Shown here piece after piece: positions 42,484 through 51,062 of a stretch of 64,000 nucleotides of DNA. The stretch is from Kutzneria viridogrisea (lineage in GTDB: Bacteria; Actinomycetota; Actinomycetes; Mycobacteriales; Pseudonocardiaceae), in assembly GCA_014138725.1 (NCBI GenBank), contig JACJID010000001.1, forward strand, positions 2,046,001 through 2,110,000. Direction: 5' to 3'. A program made the position numbers and the translations under genes. Numbering within the stretch: position 1 is the first letter of the stretch; each line of letters opens with the position of its first letter. The notes under the pieces are model-generated. The model searched no databases and was not told the DNA's origin. It saw only the letters and a list, made by a program, of their open reading frames with translations.

Positions 42484-43158
42484 ATGGCGGCCAAGGCCCA
42501 ACGGACCCCGCGGCGCACGGACGCGCTCTCCAAGGAGCGCATCATCGAGGCCGCGACCGAGATCCTCGACACCGACGGCGAGAACGCGCTGACCCTGCGG
42601 GTGCTTACCACTCGCCTGAACACCGGCTACGGGGCGATCTACCACCACGTGGCGAACAAGAGCGACGTACTCGCGGCGGCCACCGACGAGGTCATCGCCC
42701 GCGTGATGACCGGCGTGGTCATCGACGCGCCGCCGCGGGAAGCACTGCGTGCCGTCGCGCTCGGCCTGTTCGACGCCATCGACGCACACCCCTGGGTCGG
42801 CGCCCAACTCTCCCGCGAACCGTGGCGCCCCGCGCTCCTGGAGATCTACGAGAGCATCGGCAGACTGCTCGACGCACTCCACGTGCCCGAGCGAGCGCTC
42901 TTCGATGCGGCGGGCGCGCTGGTGAACTATGTCCTCGGCGTCGCCGGGCAGAACGCCGCGAACGCCCGGGCCCTCGCCCACGGCGAGGCGGACCGATCGG
43001 TCTTCCTGGCCACCGCCGCCGCACACTGGTCGCAGCTCGACCCCGACAAGTACCCGTTCGTGCACAAGGCGGCGACGCAGCTGCGCGAGCACGACGACCG
43101 CGAACAATTCCTTGCCGGCGTCGACATCTTCCTGGCCGGTATCGCAACCCTCCGATAG
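42484..43158 (+). CDS. TetR family regulator (TetR_C-type)
   Basis: 224 residues, ATG 42484. The in-frame open stretch upstream is a shadow. HTH at about 15-60: SKERIIEAATEILDTDGENALTLRVLTTRLNTGYGAIYHHVANKSDVL. C-terminal domain (AAGALVNYVLGVAGQNAANARAL) resembles the tetracycline-repressor C-terminal class. Divergent partner of the TetX-like monooxygenase gene; likely represses it and itself. Confidence 0.87.
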   Translation: MAAKAQRTPRRTDALSKERIIEAATEILDTDGENALTLRVLTTRLNTGYGAIYHHVANKSDVLAAATDEVIARVMTGVVIDAPPREALRAVALGLFDAIDAHPWVGAQLSREPWRPALLEIYESIGRLLDALHVPERALFDAAGALVNYVLGVAGQNAANARALAHGEADRSVFLATAAAHWSQLDPDKYPFVHKAATQLREHDDREQFLAGVDIFLAGIATLR

Positions 43159-43222
43159 ACGACCAGTACCCCTGGCGCCGGTTACCAGAGGGTTCTTGCA
43201 TCCACCCAGGCCGACCAGATCC

Positions 43223-43816
43223 TCAGGGGATCGGCTCCCGCAGTGCGTCCATGACGAGGTCGAGCAGTCGTTCGGTCTGCTCGGGCGTCTCGGCCGCCGC
43301 GGTGCTGAGGAAGATCCCCAGCAGCAGCGCGGTGACGTCGTCCGGGGCGACGTCACCGCGAAGCGAGCGGGCCTGCGCCCCGCTGGCCAGGATCGTGGCG
43401 ATCGCGGCGGTGATGCGTTCCCGGGTGCTCGGGGTGGCGATCCGCCCCGAGGCCCAGCCGGCGCGAAGCGTCTCGGCCATGCCGCGCTTCGTCGCGACGA
43501 AGGCGGCGTAGCGCCCCATCCAGGCACGCAGCGCCGCGTCCGGCGGGAGTTCCGCGAGCAGGGTGGCAACGCAACCGGTGACCTCGTCGAGCTCGGCGGC
43601 GTACACGGCCTCCACCAGGGCCTCACGGGTGGGGAAGTGGCGGTACAGCGTGCCGATGCCGACCCCAGCCTCCCGGGCGATGCCCTCGAGCGAGACGGTG
43701 TCGGTGGCGGCCGCGAACGCGGCCCGCGCGACCTGGATGAGCGTGTCGCGGTTGCGCAGGGCGTCGGCGCGCGGGGCGCGGGCGCCACGTGCCTTCTTCC
43801 CGGTGTCGGAACTCAA
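43223..43816 (-). CDS. TetR family regulator
   Basis: 197 residues, TTG start with GGAGG about 10 nt upstream; a start further in is possible. Lys/Arg-rich N-terminus, then HTH DTLIQVARAAFAAATDTVSLEGIAREAGVGIGTLYRHFPTREALV. The C-terminal part has the TetR_C_33-like helical pattern. Divergent from an aldo/keto reductase gene across duplicated operators; a repressor of that gene is likely. Confidence 0.85.
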   Translation of the reverse strand: MSSDTGKKARGARAPRADALRNRDTLIQVARAAFAAATDTVSLEGIAREAGVGIGTLYRHFPTREALVEAVYAAELDEVTGCVATLLAELPPDAALRAWMGRYAAFVATKRGMAETLRAGWASGRIATPSTRERITAAIATILASGAQARSLRGDVAPDDVTALLLGIFLSTAAAETPEQTERLLDLVMDALREPIP

Positions 43817-43817
43817 A

Positions 43818-43871
43818 GCGGAGGCACCTCCGTTAAAGTGCTACAGTCAGTGGAGCGGAGGCCACTCCGTT
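43818..43871. promoter_or_regulatory. Duplicated operator between tetR and the PdxI-like gene
   Basis: GCGGAGGCACCTCCGTT at 43818-43834 and GCGGAGGCCACTCCGTT at 43855-43871, spaced 37 bp. Each is a palindrome (CGGAGG-N3-CTCCGT type). They fill the divergent promoter region between the two genes. Confidence 0.75.
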
Positions 43872-43902
43872 TATCGTATCGTTTCATGTGGAAGGACTCC
43901 CC

Positions 43903-44841
43903 ATGACCACGAACAGCACGTCCTCCGCTGAGCTCACCACCACCGGGGTCCCGCGCGCCGGGGGAGCCGGGACGATCGCCGGTCACACGGTTTCCCGCAT
44001 CGGCTTCGGCGCGATGCAGCTGGAGCGCCTGCGCGCCGACCGCAACGCCGCTATCGCCCTGCTGCGCCGCGTGGTGGAGCTGGGCATCGATCACGTCGAC
44101 ACCGCCCAGTTCTACGGCGACGGCTTCGTCAACGGGCTCATCCGCGACGCGTTGCGCCCCGAGGACGGCGTCGTGGTCGTCAGCAAGGTCGGCGCCGACC
44201 CCGGCGGTGCCATCCCGCTGCGTCCCGCCCAGCGGCCCGAACAGCTGAGGGCCAGTGTCGAGGACAACCTCACATCCCTTGGCCTCGACCAGATCCCGGT
44301 GGTGAACCTGCGCCGCCTGGACACCCGGCCGGGTCTGCGCGCCGAGGGCGACCAGGTCGTCGACCTCGACGACCAGCTCGCGGTGATGACCGCGCTGCGG
44401 GACGAGGGCAAGATCGGTGCGATCGGTCTGAGCGCGGTCACCCTGGACGGACTGCGCCGGGCCCTTCCCGCGGGGATCGTCTGCGTCCAGAACTCCTACA
44501 GCCTGGTCGCGCGCGGTGACGAGGAGATGCTCCGGCTCTGCACCGCCGAGCAGATCGCCTGGGTCCCGTTCTTCCCGCTCGGCGGCGCCTTCCCCGGCAT
44601 GCCGAAGGTGACCGAGGACCCGGCCGTCGCCGCGGTCGCGCGGTCCCTGGGCCGCACCCCCGAACAGGTCGGCCTCGCCTGGCTGCTGCGCCACGCGCCC
44701 AACGTGCTACTCATCCCCGGCACCGCGAACACCGGCCACCTCGAGGCCAACGTCGCCGCCGCAACGATCGCCCTGGACGAGGCCGCCCTGTCCGAGCTGG
44801 ACGCGGTCCGGTCGCGCTCCACCGACGTCCCGCTCGGCTGA
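43903..44841 (+). CDS. Aldo/keto reductase of the PdxI/YdbC type
   Basis: 312 residues; ATG 43903 with GGAAGGA upstream (GTG 43888 also in frame). TIM-barrel NADPH-dependent reductase: DTAQFYG with the catalytic Asp/Tyr, VVVSKVGADPGG with the Lys, and VVNLRRL in place of the usual catalytic-His segment. The latter, together with VCVQNSYSLV, WVPFFPLGG and LLIPGTANTGHLEANVAA, matches E. coli YdbC/PdxI, a pyridoxal reductase. Whether this protein reduces pyridoxal is not known. Divergent from a TetR gene. Confidence 0.83.
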   Translation: MTTNSTSSAELTTTGVPRAGGAGTIAGHTVSRIGFGAMQLERLRADRNAAIALLRRVVELGIDHVDTAQFYGDGFVNGLIRDALRPEDGVVVVSKVGADPGGAIPLRPAQRPEQLRASVEDNLTSLGLDQIPVVNLRRLDTRPGLRAEGDQVVDLDDQLAVMTALRDEGKIGAIGLSAVTLDGLRRALPAGIVCVQNSYSLVARGDEEMLRLCTAEQIAWVPFFPLGGAFPGMPKVTEDPAVAAVARSLGRTPEQVGLAWLLRHAPNVLLIPGTANTGHLEANVAAATIALDEAALSELDAVRSRSTDVPLG

Positions 44842-44939
44842 GCCGCACCCCAGTCGCAGCCCTGAGTTCGCAGGTCACGTCAAGATCACGCCGGGGGCGT
44901 CACCCATTGGTGGTCGGCACCATCTGACACGATGGGGCC

Positions 44940-45371
44940 ATGGCCGCTGTGCTGTGGCTCCTGCTCGGAGTGGCGCTGATCATCGCCGAGGTCCTCTCCG
45001 GGGACTTCGTGCTGGTGATGCTCGGTGTGGCCGGTCTGTCCGCCTCGATCACCGAGGCGCTGACCGGCAACCTGGTCGCCGACCTCGTGGTGTTCGCCGT
45101 GGTGGCGGTCGGCCTGGTGCTGGGCGTGCGCCCGGTGCTGCGGCGCAGGCTCGGCGCGGACACCCCCGAGAGCAGGACCAACGTGGCGGCGCTCAAGGGG
45201 GCCAAGGCCATCGTGCTGTCCACTGTGGACGAACATGGCGGGCAGGTGCGGATCGGCGGCGAGGTCTGGTCCGCGCGGTCCTACGAGGCAACGCACACCT
45301 TCGAACCGGGCAGGCAGGTCATCGTCATGGACATCTCGGGAGCGACCGCCGTCGTGTGGGCGGAGAACTGA
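44940..45371 (+). CDS. NfeD-like membrane protein
   Basis: 143 residues, ATG start. Two hydrophobic segments (LWLLLGVALIIAEVLSGDF, LVVFAVVAVGLVLGV), followed by a C-terminal OB-fold (GAKAIVLSTVDEHGGQVRIGGEVWSARS) typical of short NfeD proteins. It is a partner of SPFH proteins: the SPFH gene begins within its stop codon (TGATG). Together they organise membrane microdomains. Confidence 0.88.
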   Translation: MAAVLWLLLGVALIIAEVLSGDFVLVMLGVAGLSASITEALTGNLVADLVVFAVVAVGLVLGVRPVLRRRLGADTPESRTNVAALKGAKAIVLSTVDEHGGQVRIGGEVWSARSYEATHTFEPGRQVIVMDISGATAVVWAEN

Positions 45372-46555
45372 TGGAGGCCGCAGCTGTGACCACGGTCATC
45401 GTCGTCATCGTCATCATCCTGGTGCTGTTGACGATCCTGGTGAAGTCGGTGCTGGTGATCCCGCAGGCCACCGCCGCGGTGATCGAGCGGCTGGGCCGCT
45501 ACCGCGCCACGGCCGCGCCGGGCCTGAACATGCTGGTGCCCTTCTTCGACCGGGTGCGCGCCCGCATCGACCTGCGCGAGCAGGTGGTCTCCTTCCCGCC
45601 GCAGCCGGTGATCACCCAGGACAACCTGACGGTGTCCATCGACACGGTGGTCTACTTCCAGGTCACCGACCCGCGCTCGGCGGTCTACGAGATCTCCAAC
45701 TACATCGTCGGCGTGGAGCAGTTGACCACCACGACCCTGCGCAACCTGGTCGGCGGCATGAGCCTGGAGGAGACGCTGACCTCCCGCGACCAGATCAACG
45801 GGCAACTGCGCGGGGTGCTGGACGAGGCCACCGGCCGCTGGGGCATCCGCGTGGCCCGGGTGGAGCTCAAGGCGATCGACCCGCCGCCCTCCATCCAGGA
45901 CTCGATGGAGAAGCAGATGCGCGCCGACCGCGAGAAGCGCGCGATGATCCTCACCGCCGAGGGCCAGCGGGAGTCGGCGATCAAGACCGCGGAGGGGCAG
46001 AAGCAGGGGCAGATCCTGGCCGCGGAGGGCGCCAAGCAGGCCGCGATCCTCGCCGCGGAGGCCGACCGGCAGTCCCGGATCCTGCGCGCGCAGGGTGAGC
46101 GGGCCGCCCGCTACCTGCAGGCGCAGGGCCAGGCCAAGGCCATCGAGAAGGTCTTCGCCGCGATCAAGGCGGGACGGCCGACGCCCGAGGTGCTCGCCTA
46201 CCAGTACCTGCAGACCCTGCCGCAGATGGCGCAGGGCGACGCGAACAAGGTGTGGCTGGTGCCCAGCGACTACGGCAAGGCCCTGGAGGGCTTCGCCAGG
46301 ATGCTCGGCGCACCCGGCGAGGACGGCGTGTTCCGCTACGAGCCCCCGGCCGACACCGGCCCGGCCAAGGCGCCCGAGGAGGACGACGCGTCGATCGCGG
46401 ACTGGTTCGACACCGCACCCGACCCGGAGGTGGCCAAGGCGGTGCGGGCCGCCGAGCAGGTCGCGGCCACCCCGGTGCCCGGCCCGCTCGACCCCGCGCA
46501 CCCGGTGACCCCGCCGGCCGGTAACACTGAGTTGTCGGACGGTCAGGGCAGCTGA
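45371..46555 (+). CDS. SPFH/stomatin-like membrane protein
   Basis: 394 residues, ATG overlapping the NfeD stop; a GTG five codons later is an alternative. One N-terminal membrane segment (VVIVIILVLLTILV), SPFH/band-7 domain about 30-190 (VIERLGRYRATAAPGLNMLVPFFDRV, NYIVGVEQLTTTTLRNLVGGMSLEE), a helical Ala/Glu/Lys-rich coiled coil (AEGQRESAIKTAEGQKQ) and a long acidic Pro-rich C-terminus. Function: scaffold of membrane domains, paired with NfeD. A perfect 19-bp hairpin follows. Confidence 0.9.
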   Translation: MEAAAVTTVIVVIVIILVLLTILVKSVLVIPQATAAVIERLGRYRATAAPGLNMLVPFFDRVRARIDLREQVVSFPPQPVITQDNLTVSIDTVVYFQVTDPRSAVYEISNYIVGVEQLTTTTLRNLVGGMSLEETLTSRDQINGQLRGVLDEATGRWGIRVARVELKAIDPPPSIQDSMEKQMRADREKRAMILTAEGQRESAIKTAEGQKQGQILAAEGAKQAAILAAEADRQSRILRAQGERAARYLQAQGQAKAIEKVFAAIKAGRPTPEVLAYQYLQTLPQMAQGDANKVWLVPSDYGKALEGFARMLGAPGEDGVFRYEPPADTGPAKAPEEDDASIADWFDTAPDPEVAKAVRAAEQVAATPVPGPLDPAHPVTPPAGNTELSDGQGS

Positions 46556-46560
46556 CCACC

Positions 46561-46602
46561 CATGGCGGTGGCCCCGACCTGGCGGTCGGGGCCACCGCCA
46601 TG
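46561..46602. terminator. Strong hairpin after the SPFH gene
   Basis: Perfect 19-bp stem CATGGCGGTGGCCCCGACC / GGTCGGGGCCACCGCCATG with a 4-nt loop, beginning 5 nt after the stop; lies between convergent genes. Confidence 0.9.
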
Positions 46603-46677
46603 TTCGGCGTATTCCGCCAACCGTGTCGGAAAATGTTGTTTCTATTCTGTGAACACGCACCCTGGGTGCGTGTGCGG

Positions 46678-47454
46678 CTACCGCCCGGTGCGCTCCAGCA
46701 CCAGCAGGTCAGCCGTTTGGATTACTGGAACCGGGGGTGTACCCGCCGCCTGTTCGGCCGCCTCGCGCATCGCCGCCATGCCCTCGGCGATCTCCTGCTC
46801 GCTCATCAGCTGCAGAGTGGAAAACGAGCGGTGGCGGAATCGTTCGTAATAGGCGGGCAGACTGGGCGCCACGAGCTGGTCCACCGAGTCCATGGCGATC
46901 CTGGCCAACCCCGCCTCGGCGAACTGCTCCACCACCTCCGCCAGTTCGGGGAACACCGAGTCGTCCACCTCCCGGCCGCGCGGGAAGAAGCGGTACCACA
47001 GGTGGTCGTGCATCTGACCAGAGAATCCGCTGTGGACCATCAGCCGGGCGCCCGGTCGCAGCACCCTGGTGAGCTCCTTGACCGCCAGCGCCCGGTTGTC
47101 CACGTGGTGCAGGACCAGGAACATCACGGCCAGGTCGCAGCTGGCGTCGGGCAGCGGCACCGACTCCGCCCTGCCGTCCAGGTAGCTGACCGCCGGGTGG
47201 GGGTGGGACAGCTCGGCCTGGGCGCGCATCCGCGCCGAGGGCTCGACCCCGTAGACCGGGCCGCCGAAGGTCTCGGCGATGGCGTCGCTGAACCGGCCCG
47301 TGCCCGAGCCGAGGTCGAGCACGGTCAGCGGGCGTCGCGCGGGGGCGCTGCGGGTCAGGGCGGCCATCCACGTGGCGACGGTCTCGGGCGGCAGAACCCG
47401 CCCACGTTCGTACACGGCATGCAGCCGCTCGTCGTAATCAACGTGGATATGCAT
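46678..47454 (-). CDS. Class I SAM-dependent methyltransferase
   Basis: 258 residues, ATG. Methyltransferase core: VLDLGSGTGRFSDAIAETF (SAM loop), GVEPSARM, LDGRAESVPLPDASCDLAVMFLVLHHV and LTRVLRPGARLMVHSGFSG. The C-terminal part (VDQLVAPSLPAYYERFRHRSFSTLQLM) resembles actinobacterial ubiE-like or small-molecule methyltransferases. Substrate unknown. Monocistronic, convergent with the SPFH operon. Confidence 0.85.
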   Translation of the reverse strand: MHIHVDYDERLHAVYERGRVLPPETVATWMAALTRSAPARRPLTVLDLGSGTGRFSDAIAETFGGPVYGVEPSARMRAQAELSHPHPAVSYLDGRAESVPLPDASCDLAVMFLVLHHVDNRALAVKELTRVLRPGARLMVHSGFSGQMHDHLWYRFFPRGREVDDSVFPELAEVVEQFAEAGLARIAMDSVDQLVAPSLPAYYERFRHRSFSTLQLMSEQEIAEGMAAMREAAEQAAGTPPVPVIQTADLLVLERTGR

Positions 47455-47806
47455 GCGCCAACCTTAGAGATCGGATTATGTGCCCGCACTGCTCCGGAAG
47501 GGTGACGGGCGTATTCTCACGTTTACCCATGAACGGAACGGTGTTTTGTTAAACGTTCTTTTACCTTACCAGTTGAGAGGTGTTTGCGGAAAGTTTTCCA
47601 CCCTGCTCCACACATGCAATTCACCGTCACATCAGGCACGCGTCCGCAATCGATGCGTGACTGACTATGAACCCAGGTGGCGCACGGCATTCGCGGTCAC
47701 GCAGGGACGTCACTGTGCGCGCCGTACTGCATCCTCGCGGTGACCGCGTTGCTCCGAATGGTTCTTGTCCGTGCACCTGCGGTGTGAAATAGGGTTTGAT
47801 GATCTG
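47455..47806. other. Gene-free region of about 350 bp with an AT-rich patch
   Basis: A patch around 47500-47620 has much A/T for this genome (GTGTTTTGTTAAACG, TTTTACCTTACC) and must carry the divergent promoters of the methyltransferase gene and the next gene. No ORF or long inverted repeat was recognised. Confidence 0.4.
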
Positions 47807-49057
47807 ATGATCGGCGGCCAACCCGGTGCGACGGATGGGGATCTGGCTCGTACGCGCGGTGCGATCGAGGCGGCGCTGACCAGTGGTGACACAGCGTGGC
47901 AGGCGCTGGCCGAGGTGGTGGCCGCGCTGGAGGGCATCGTGCGCGCCGCCCGTGCCGCGCAGGGCGTTGAGCTGTCGGAGTACGTGGTGGAGGCCCTGGC
48001 CGGCGCACTGGTGCGGCTGAGCGATCGCGACGCCCGCCTGCGCGAACTGGCCCAGCGCGCGCTGGCCGCCCACGCCGTGGCCTGCCGACTGCACCAGGGC
48101 GACCCGGAGCGGCTCGCACAGTGGCTGGTGCGGTTGCAGCTGGAGCACCCGGAGGGCCCCGAGGTGCGGCTGACCGACTACGCGGGCGCGCTGGGCTCGC
48201 CGGGACTGGCCCACTACCGGGCGCTGGTCGAGACGATGTGCGCCGAGCTGGACGTGGTGGAGTTCGGCCGGACCCCCTGGTTCGACCGGTACCGGTGGGC
48301 GGTGCTGCGGGTCACCGAGGACCTCGCCGAACACCTGGGCGATGTGGACCTGCACGTGCTCGCGCTGGGCAAGGACCTGTCCTCGGGCTGGCACTACCTG
48401 CGCATCGCCACCCTGTTGCAGGAGGCGGGCCGCTCCGAGCAGGTGCTGGAGTGGGTCGGGCGGGGCCTGGCCGCCAGCGGCTGGCGCGGCGCCGCCGCCC
48501 GGCTGGTCGACGTGGCCGTGGACGAGTGCGTGCGGATGGGCTGGTTCGACCGCGCCGTCTCGCTGCGCATGCGGATCTTCACCAGCCAGCCCGGCATGGA
48601 CAGCTACCTGCGGCTGCGCGCGGTCGCCGAGCACGGCGGGCACTGGCCCGACCACCGCGAGACCGTGCTGCGCAGGCTGCGCGAGGGCGCCACCGACGTG
48701 GAGGTCAACTCGCTGCTGGTGCGCGTGCTCATCCAGGACGGGCAGGACGACGCCGCCTGGCAGGCCGCCATGGACAACGGCTGCACCGACGCGGTGTGGG
48801 CCGAGCTGGCGCGGATCCGCTCGGCCAGCCACCCGCGCGACGCCATCGCGGTCTACCGGGGGCTGGTCGAACAGGAACTGGTCAAGGATGACCACCGGCA
48901 CAACGAGGAACTCGTGGTGGAGCTGCTCGCCCAGCTGCGCACCCTGTTCACCCGCACCGGGCGGCAGGACGCGTTCAACTCCTACCTGGAGGGCGTGAAG
49001 TCCCGGCACGTGGCCGACCGGCAACTGCTCGACGAGCTGACCAAACGCGGCCTGTGA
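47807..49057 (+). CDS. Alpha-helical repeat protein of unknown function
   Basis: About 416 residues. Start is uncertain: ATG 47807 is used; the frame is open to a TTG at 47765. The protein is almost wholly helical, with TPR/HEAT-like pairs (WQALAEVVAALEGIVRAAR, LLQEAGRSEQVLEWVGRGL, DHRETVLRRLREGATDVEV). The end (YRGLVEQELVKDDHRHNEELVVELLAQLR) resembles the tail region of SWIM zinc-finger-associated proteins, but no SWIM motif (CxCx) is present. Function unknown. The OsmC gene lies 61 bp downstream on the same strand. Confidence 0.65.
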   Translation: MIGGQPGATDGDLARTRGAIEAALTSGDTAWQALAEVVAALEGIVRAARAAQGVELSEYVVEALAGALVRLSDRDARLRELAQRALAAHAVACRLHQGDPERLAQWLVRLQLEHPEGPEVRLTDYAGALGSPGLAHYRALVETMCAELDVVEFGRTPWFDRYRWAVLRVTEDLAEHLGDVDLHVLALGKDLSSGWHYLRIATLLQEAGRSEQVLEWVGRGLAASGWRGAAARLVDVAVDECVRMGWFDRAVSLRMRIFTSQPGMDSYLRLRAVAEHGGHWPDHRETVLRRLREGATDVEVNSLLVRVLIQDGQDDAAWQAAMDNGCTDAVWAELARIRSASHPRDAIAVYRGLVEQELVKDDHRHNEELVVELLAQLRTLFTRTGRQDAFNSYLEGVKSRHVADRQLLDELTKRGL

Positions 49058-49118
49058 GCGCTGCCGCCAGTACTGTTCGGGCGGTAGTGATCCACTCACG
49101 AGTGCGAGGAGTTCCGCT

Positions 49119-49544
49119 GTGGCCACGAACCGCGTCGCGACCACCGTCTGGGAGGGCGAGCTGCTCAAGGGCAGCGGCGTCGTCACCCTCGAGTCCTCGG
49201 GCATCGGCCAGTACCCGGTGTCCTGGCCCTCCCGCGCCGAGCAGGCCAACGGCAAGACCAGCCCGGAGGAGCTCATCGCGGCGGCGCACTCCAGCTGCTT
49301 CTCGATGGCGCTCTCGCACGGGCTGACCGGTGCGGGCACCCCGCCCACCCGGCTGGAGACCAAGGCCGAGGTGACCTTCCAGCCCGGTGAGGGCATCACC
49401 GGCATCCACCTGACCGTCCGCGGTGAGGTCCCCGGCCTGGACGCCGAGGGCTTCGTCAGCGCCGCGGAGAACGCGAAGAAGAACTGCCCGGTCAGCCAGG
49501 CGCTGGCCGGTACCACGATCACGCTCAGCGCCGAGCTCGCCTGA
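49119..49544 (+). CDS. OsmC/Ohr family peroxiredoxin
   Basis: 141 residues, GTG start. Thiol-dependent hydroperoxide reductase: first catalytic Cys in AAAHSSCFSMALSHGL, second Cys in NAKKNCPVSQAL, and the SPEELIAAAH segment before it. Reduces organic hydroperoxides. Length fits the OsmC group. Monocistronic, with a 16-bp hairpin starting just after its stop. Confidence 0.9.
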   Translation: MATNRVATTVWEGELLKGSGVVTLESSGIGQYPVSWPSRAEQANGKTSPEELIAAAHSSCFSMALSHGLTGAGTPPTRLETKAEVTFQPGEGITGIHLTVRGEVPGLDAEGFVSAAENAKKNCPVSQALAGTTITLSAELA

Positions 49545-49546
49545 GA

Positions 49547-49582
49547 CCCGTGCGGGGACCTCACCCGAGGTCCCCGCACGGG
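49547..49582. terminator. Hairpin after the OsmC gene
   Basis: Perfect 16-bp stem CCCGTGCGGGGACCTC / GAGGTCCCCGCACGGG with the 4-nt loop ACCC, 3 nt after the stop codon. Confidence 0.9.
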
Positions 49583-49597
49583 CCCTAGGGTCGGGGC

Positions 49598-51010
49598 ATG
49601 GACCTGGTCGAGGTGTGCTTCGCCGGAGCGGCCGCACAGGCCGAACTGCTGCGTTCGGGCGAGCTGTCCGCCCGCGAACTGACCGATGCGCTGCTGGCCC
49701 GCATCGAACGGCACGACCGCGAGCTCAACGCCTACCGGCTGGTGTTCGCCGACCAGGCCCGGCAGACGGCCAGCGAGGCCGACGAGCGCCGCGCGCACGG
49801 CGAGGACGCCCCACTGCTGGGCGTGCCGATCGCGGTCAAGGAGGACCTGGCGCTGGCCGGGCTGCCGACGACCACGGGCACCGACTCGGTGCGCACGGTG
49901 GAGGCCGCCGACTCGGAGGTGGTCCGCAGGCTGCGCGCGGCGGGAGCGGTGATCATCGGCCGCACGCGCATGCCGGAACTGGGGCTGTGGCCGTTCACCG
50001 AGTCGGCCTCCGCCGGGGCCACGCGCAACCCGTGGTCGACGGGGCACACCCCGGGCGGTTCCAGCGGTGGGTCGGCGGCAGCGGTGGCGGCGGGCCTGGC
50101 CGGTGCCGCGATCGGTACGGACGGGGCGGGGTCCATCCGCATCCCGGCGGCCTGCACGGGCCTGTTCGGGCTCAAGCCGCAGCGCGGGCGGGTGTCGCTG
50201 CACCCGCTGGGCGAGGTGTGGACCGGCATGGTGGCCGCCGGGCCGATCACCCGGCACGTGCGGGACTGGGCGCTGGTGGCCGACCAGATCCGCGGCAGCC
50301 TGCCCAGCGACCCGGTGGCCGCGATCCCGCCGAGGACCAGCTTCGTCACCGCCGCCGACACCCCACCGCCGAGGCTGCGCATCGCCCTGTCGCTCAAGCC
50401 CTGGGGCGTGGGCGTGCCGGTGGACCCGGTGGTGCGCCAGGCAGTGGTCGACACCGCGCGGCTGCTCACCGAGCTCGGCCACGAGGTGGTGCCGCGCGAC
50501 CCGGAGTACCTGGACCCCACCAGCCTGTTCGGCCTGGCGCCGCGCTACCTGGGCAGCGCCGCCGAGGGTGTGGCCGCACTCGACCGGCCCGAGTCGCTGG
50601 AACGGCGCACCCGGCAGGTCGCCGCGCTGGGCCGCCTGCTGCCTCGGGGCCTGGTGGCCCGCTCGCGGCGGTTCGGCGAACGGCTGTCGGCCACCGCCAA
50701 CCGGGTCTTCGACCACGCCGAGGTGCTGCTCACCCCCACGCTGACCCGGTTGCCGCTGCGGGTGGGCGAGTGGCAGGACAAGCCGACACCGCTGGCCCTC
50801 GTCCTGGCCAACCAGTACACCGGGTTCCTGCCGCTGTGGAACATCGCGGGCAACCCGGCGGCCTCGGTGCCCGCCGGGTTCAGCCCCGAGGGCCTGCCGC
50901 TGGCGGTGCAGCTGGTCGGCCGCCCGCACGACGAGTGCACCCTGCTGTCGCTGGCGGCCCAGGTCGAGCAGGCCCGGCCGTGGGCGGACCAGCGCCCGGC
51001 GATGTCGTGA
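49598..51010 (+). CDS. Amidase (amidase signature family)
   Basis: 470 residues, ATG. Ser-cisSer-Lys hydrolase: Lys in GVPIAVKEDLALAG, the glycine/serine stretch GHTPGGSSGGSAAAVAAG carrying the cis-Ser, and the nucleophile in GTDGAGSIRIPAACTGLFGLKP. C-terminal GLPLAVQLVGRPHDE is typical. It hydrolyses an amide to acid and ammonia; it is not a GatA in context (no gatB/gatC nearby). Substrate unknown. Confidence 0.9.
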   Translation: MDLVEVCFAGAAAQAELLRSGELSARELTDALLARIERHDRELNAYRLVFADQARQTASEADERRAHGEDAPLLGVPIAVKEDLALAGLPTTTGTDSVRTVEAADSEVVRRLRAAGAVIIGRTRMPELGLWPFTESASAGATRNPWSTGHTPGGSSGGSAAAVAAGLAGAAIGTDGAGSIRIPAACTGLFGLKPQRGRVSLHPLGEVWTGMVAAGPITRHVRDWALVADQIRGSLPSDPVAAIPPRTSFVTAADTPPPRLRIALSLKPWGVGVPVDPVVRQAVVDTARLLTELGHEVVPRDPEYLDPTSLFGLAPRYLGSAAEGVAALDRPESLERRTRQVAALGRLLPRGLVARSRRFGERLSATANRVFDHAEVLLTPTLTRLPLRVGEWQDKPTPLALVLANQYTGFLPLWNIAGNPAASVPAGFSPEGLPLAVQLVGRPHDECTLLSLAAQVEQARPWADQRPAMS

Positions 51011-51062
51011 CGGCGGTTCCTCCACTCGGCGGTTTGTTGATCTTATCCAGTAGGGTCGCGCC

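Noticed and set aside
43903-44841. Broken catalytic tetrad in the aldo/keto reductase
   Set aside because: The missing His (VVNLRRL) first looked like an inactivating change, but the same segment is characteristic of the active PdxI/YdbC group.
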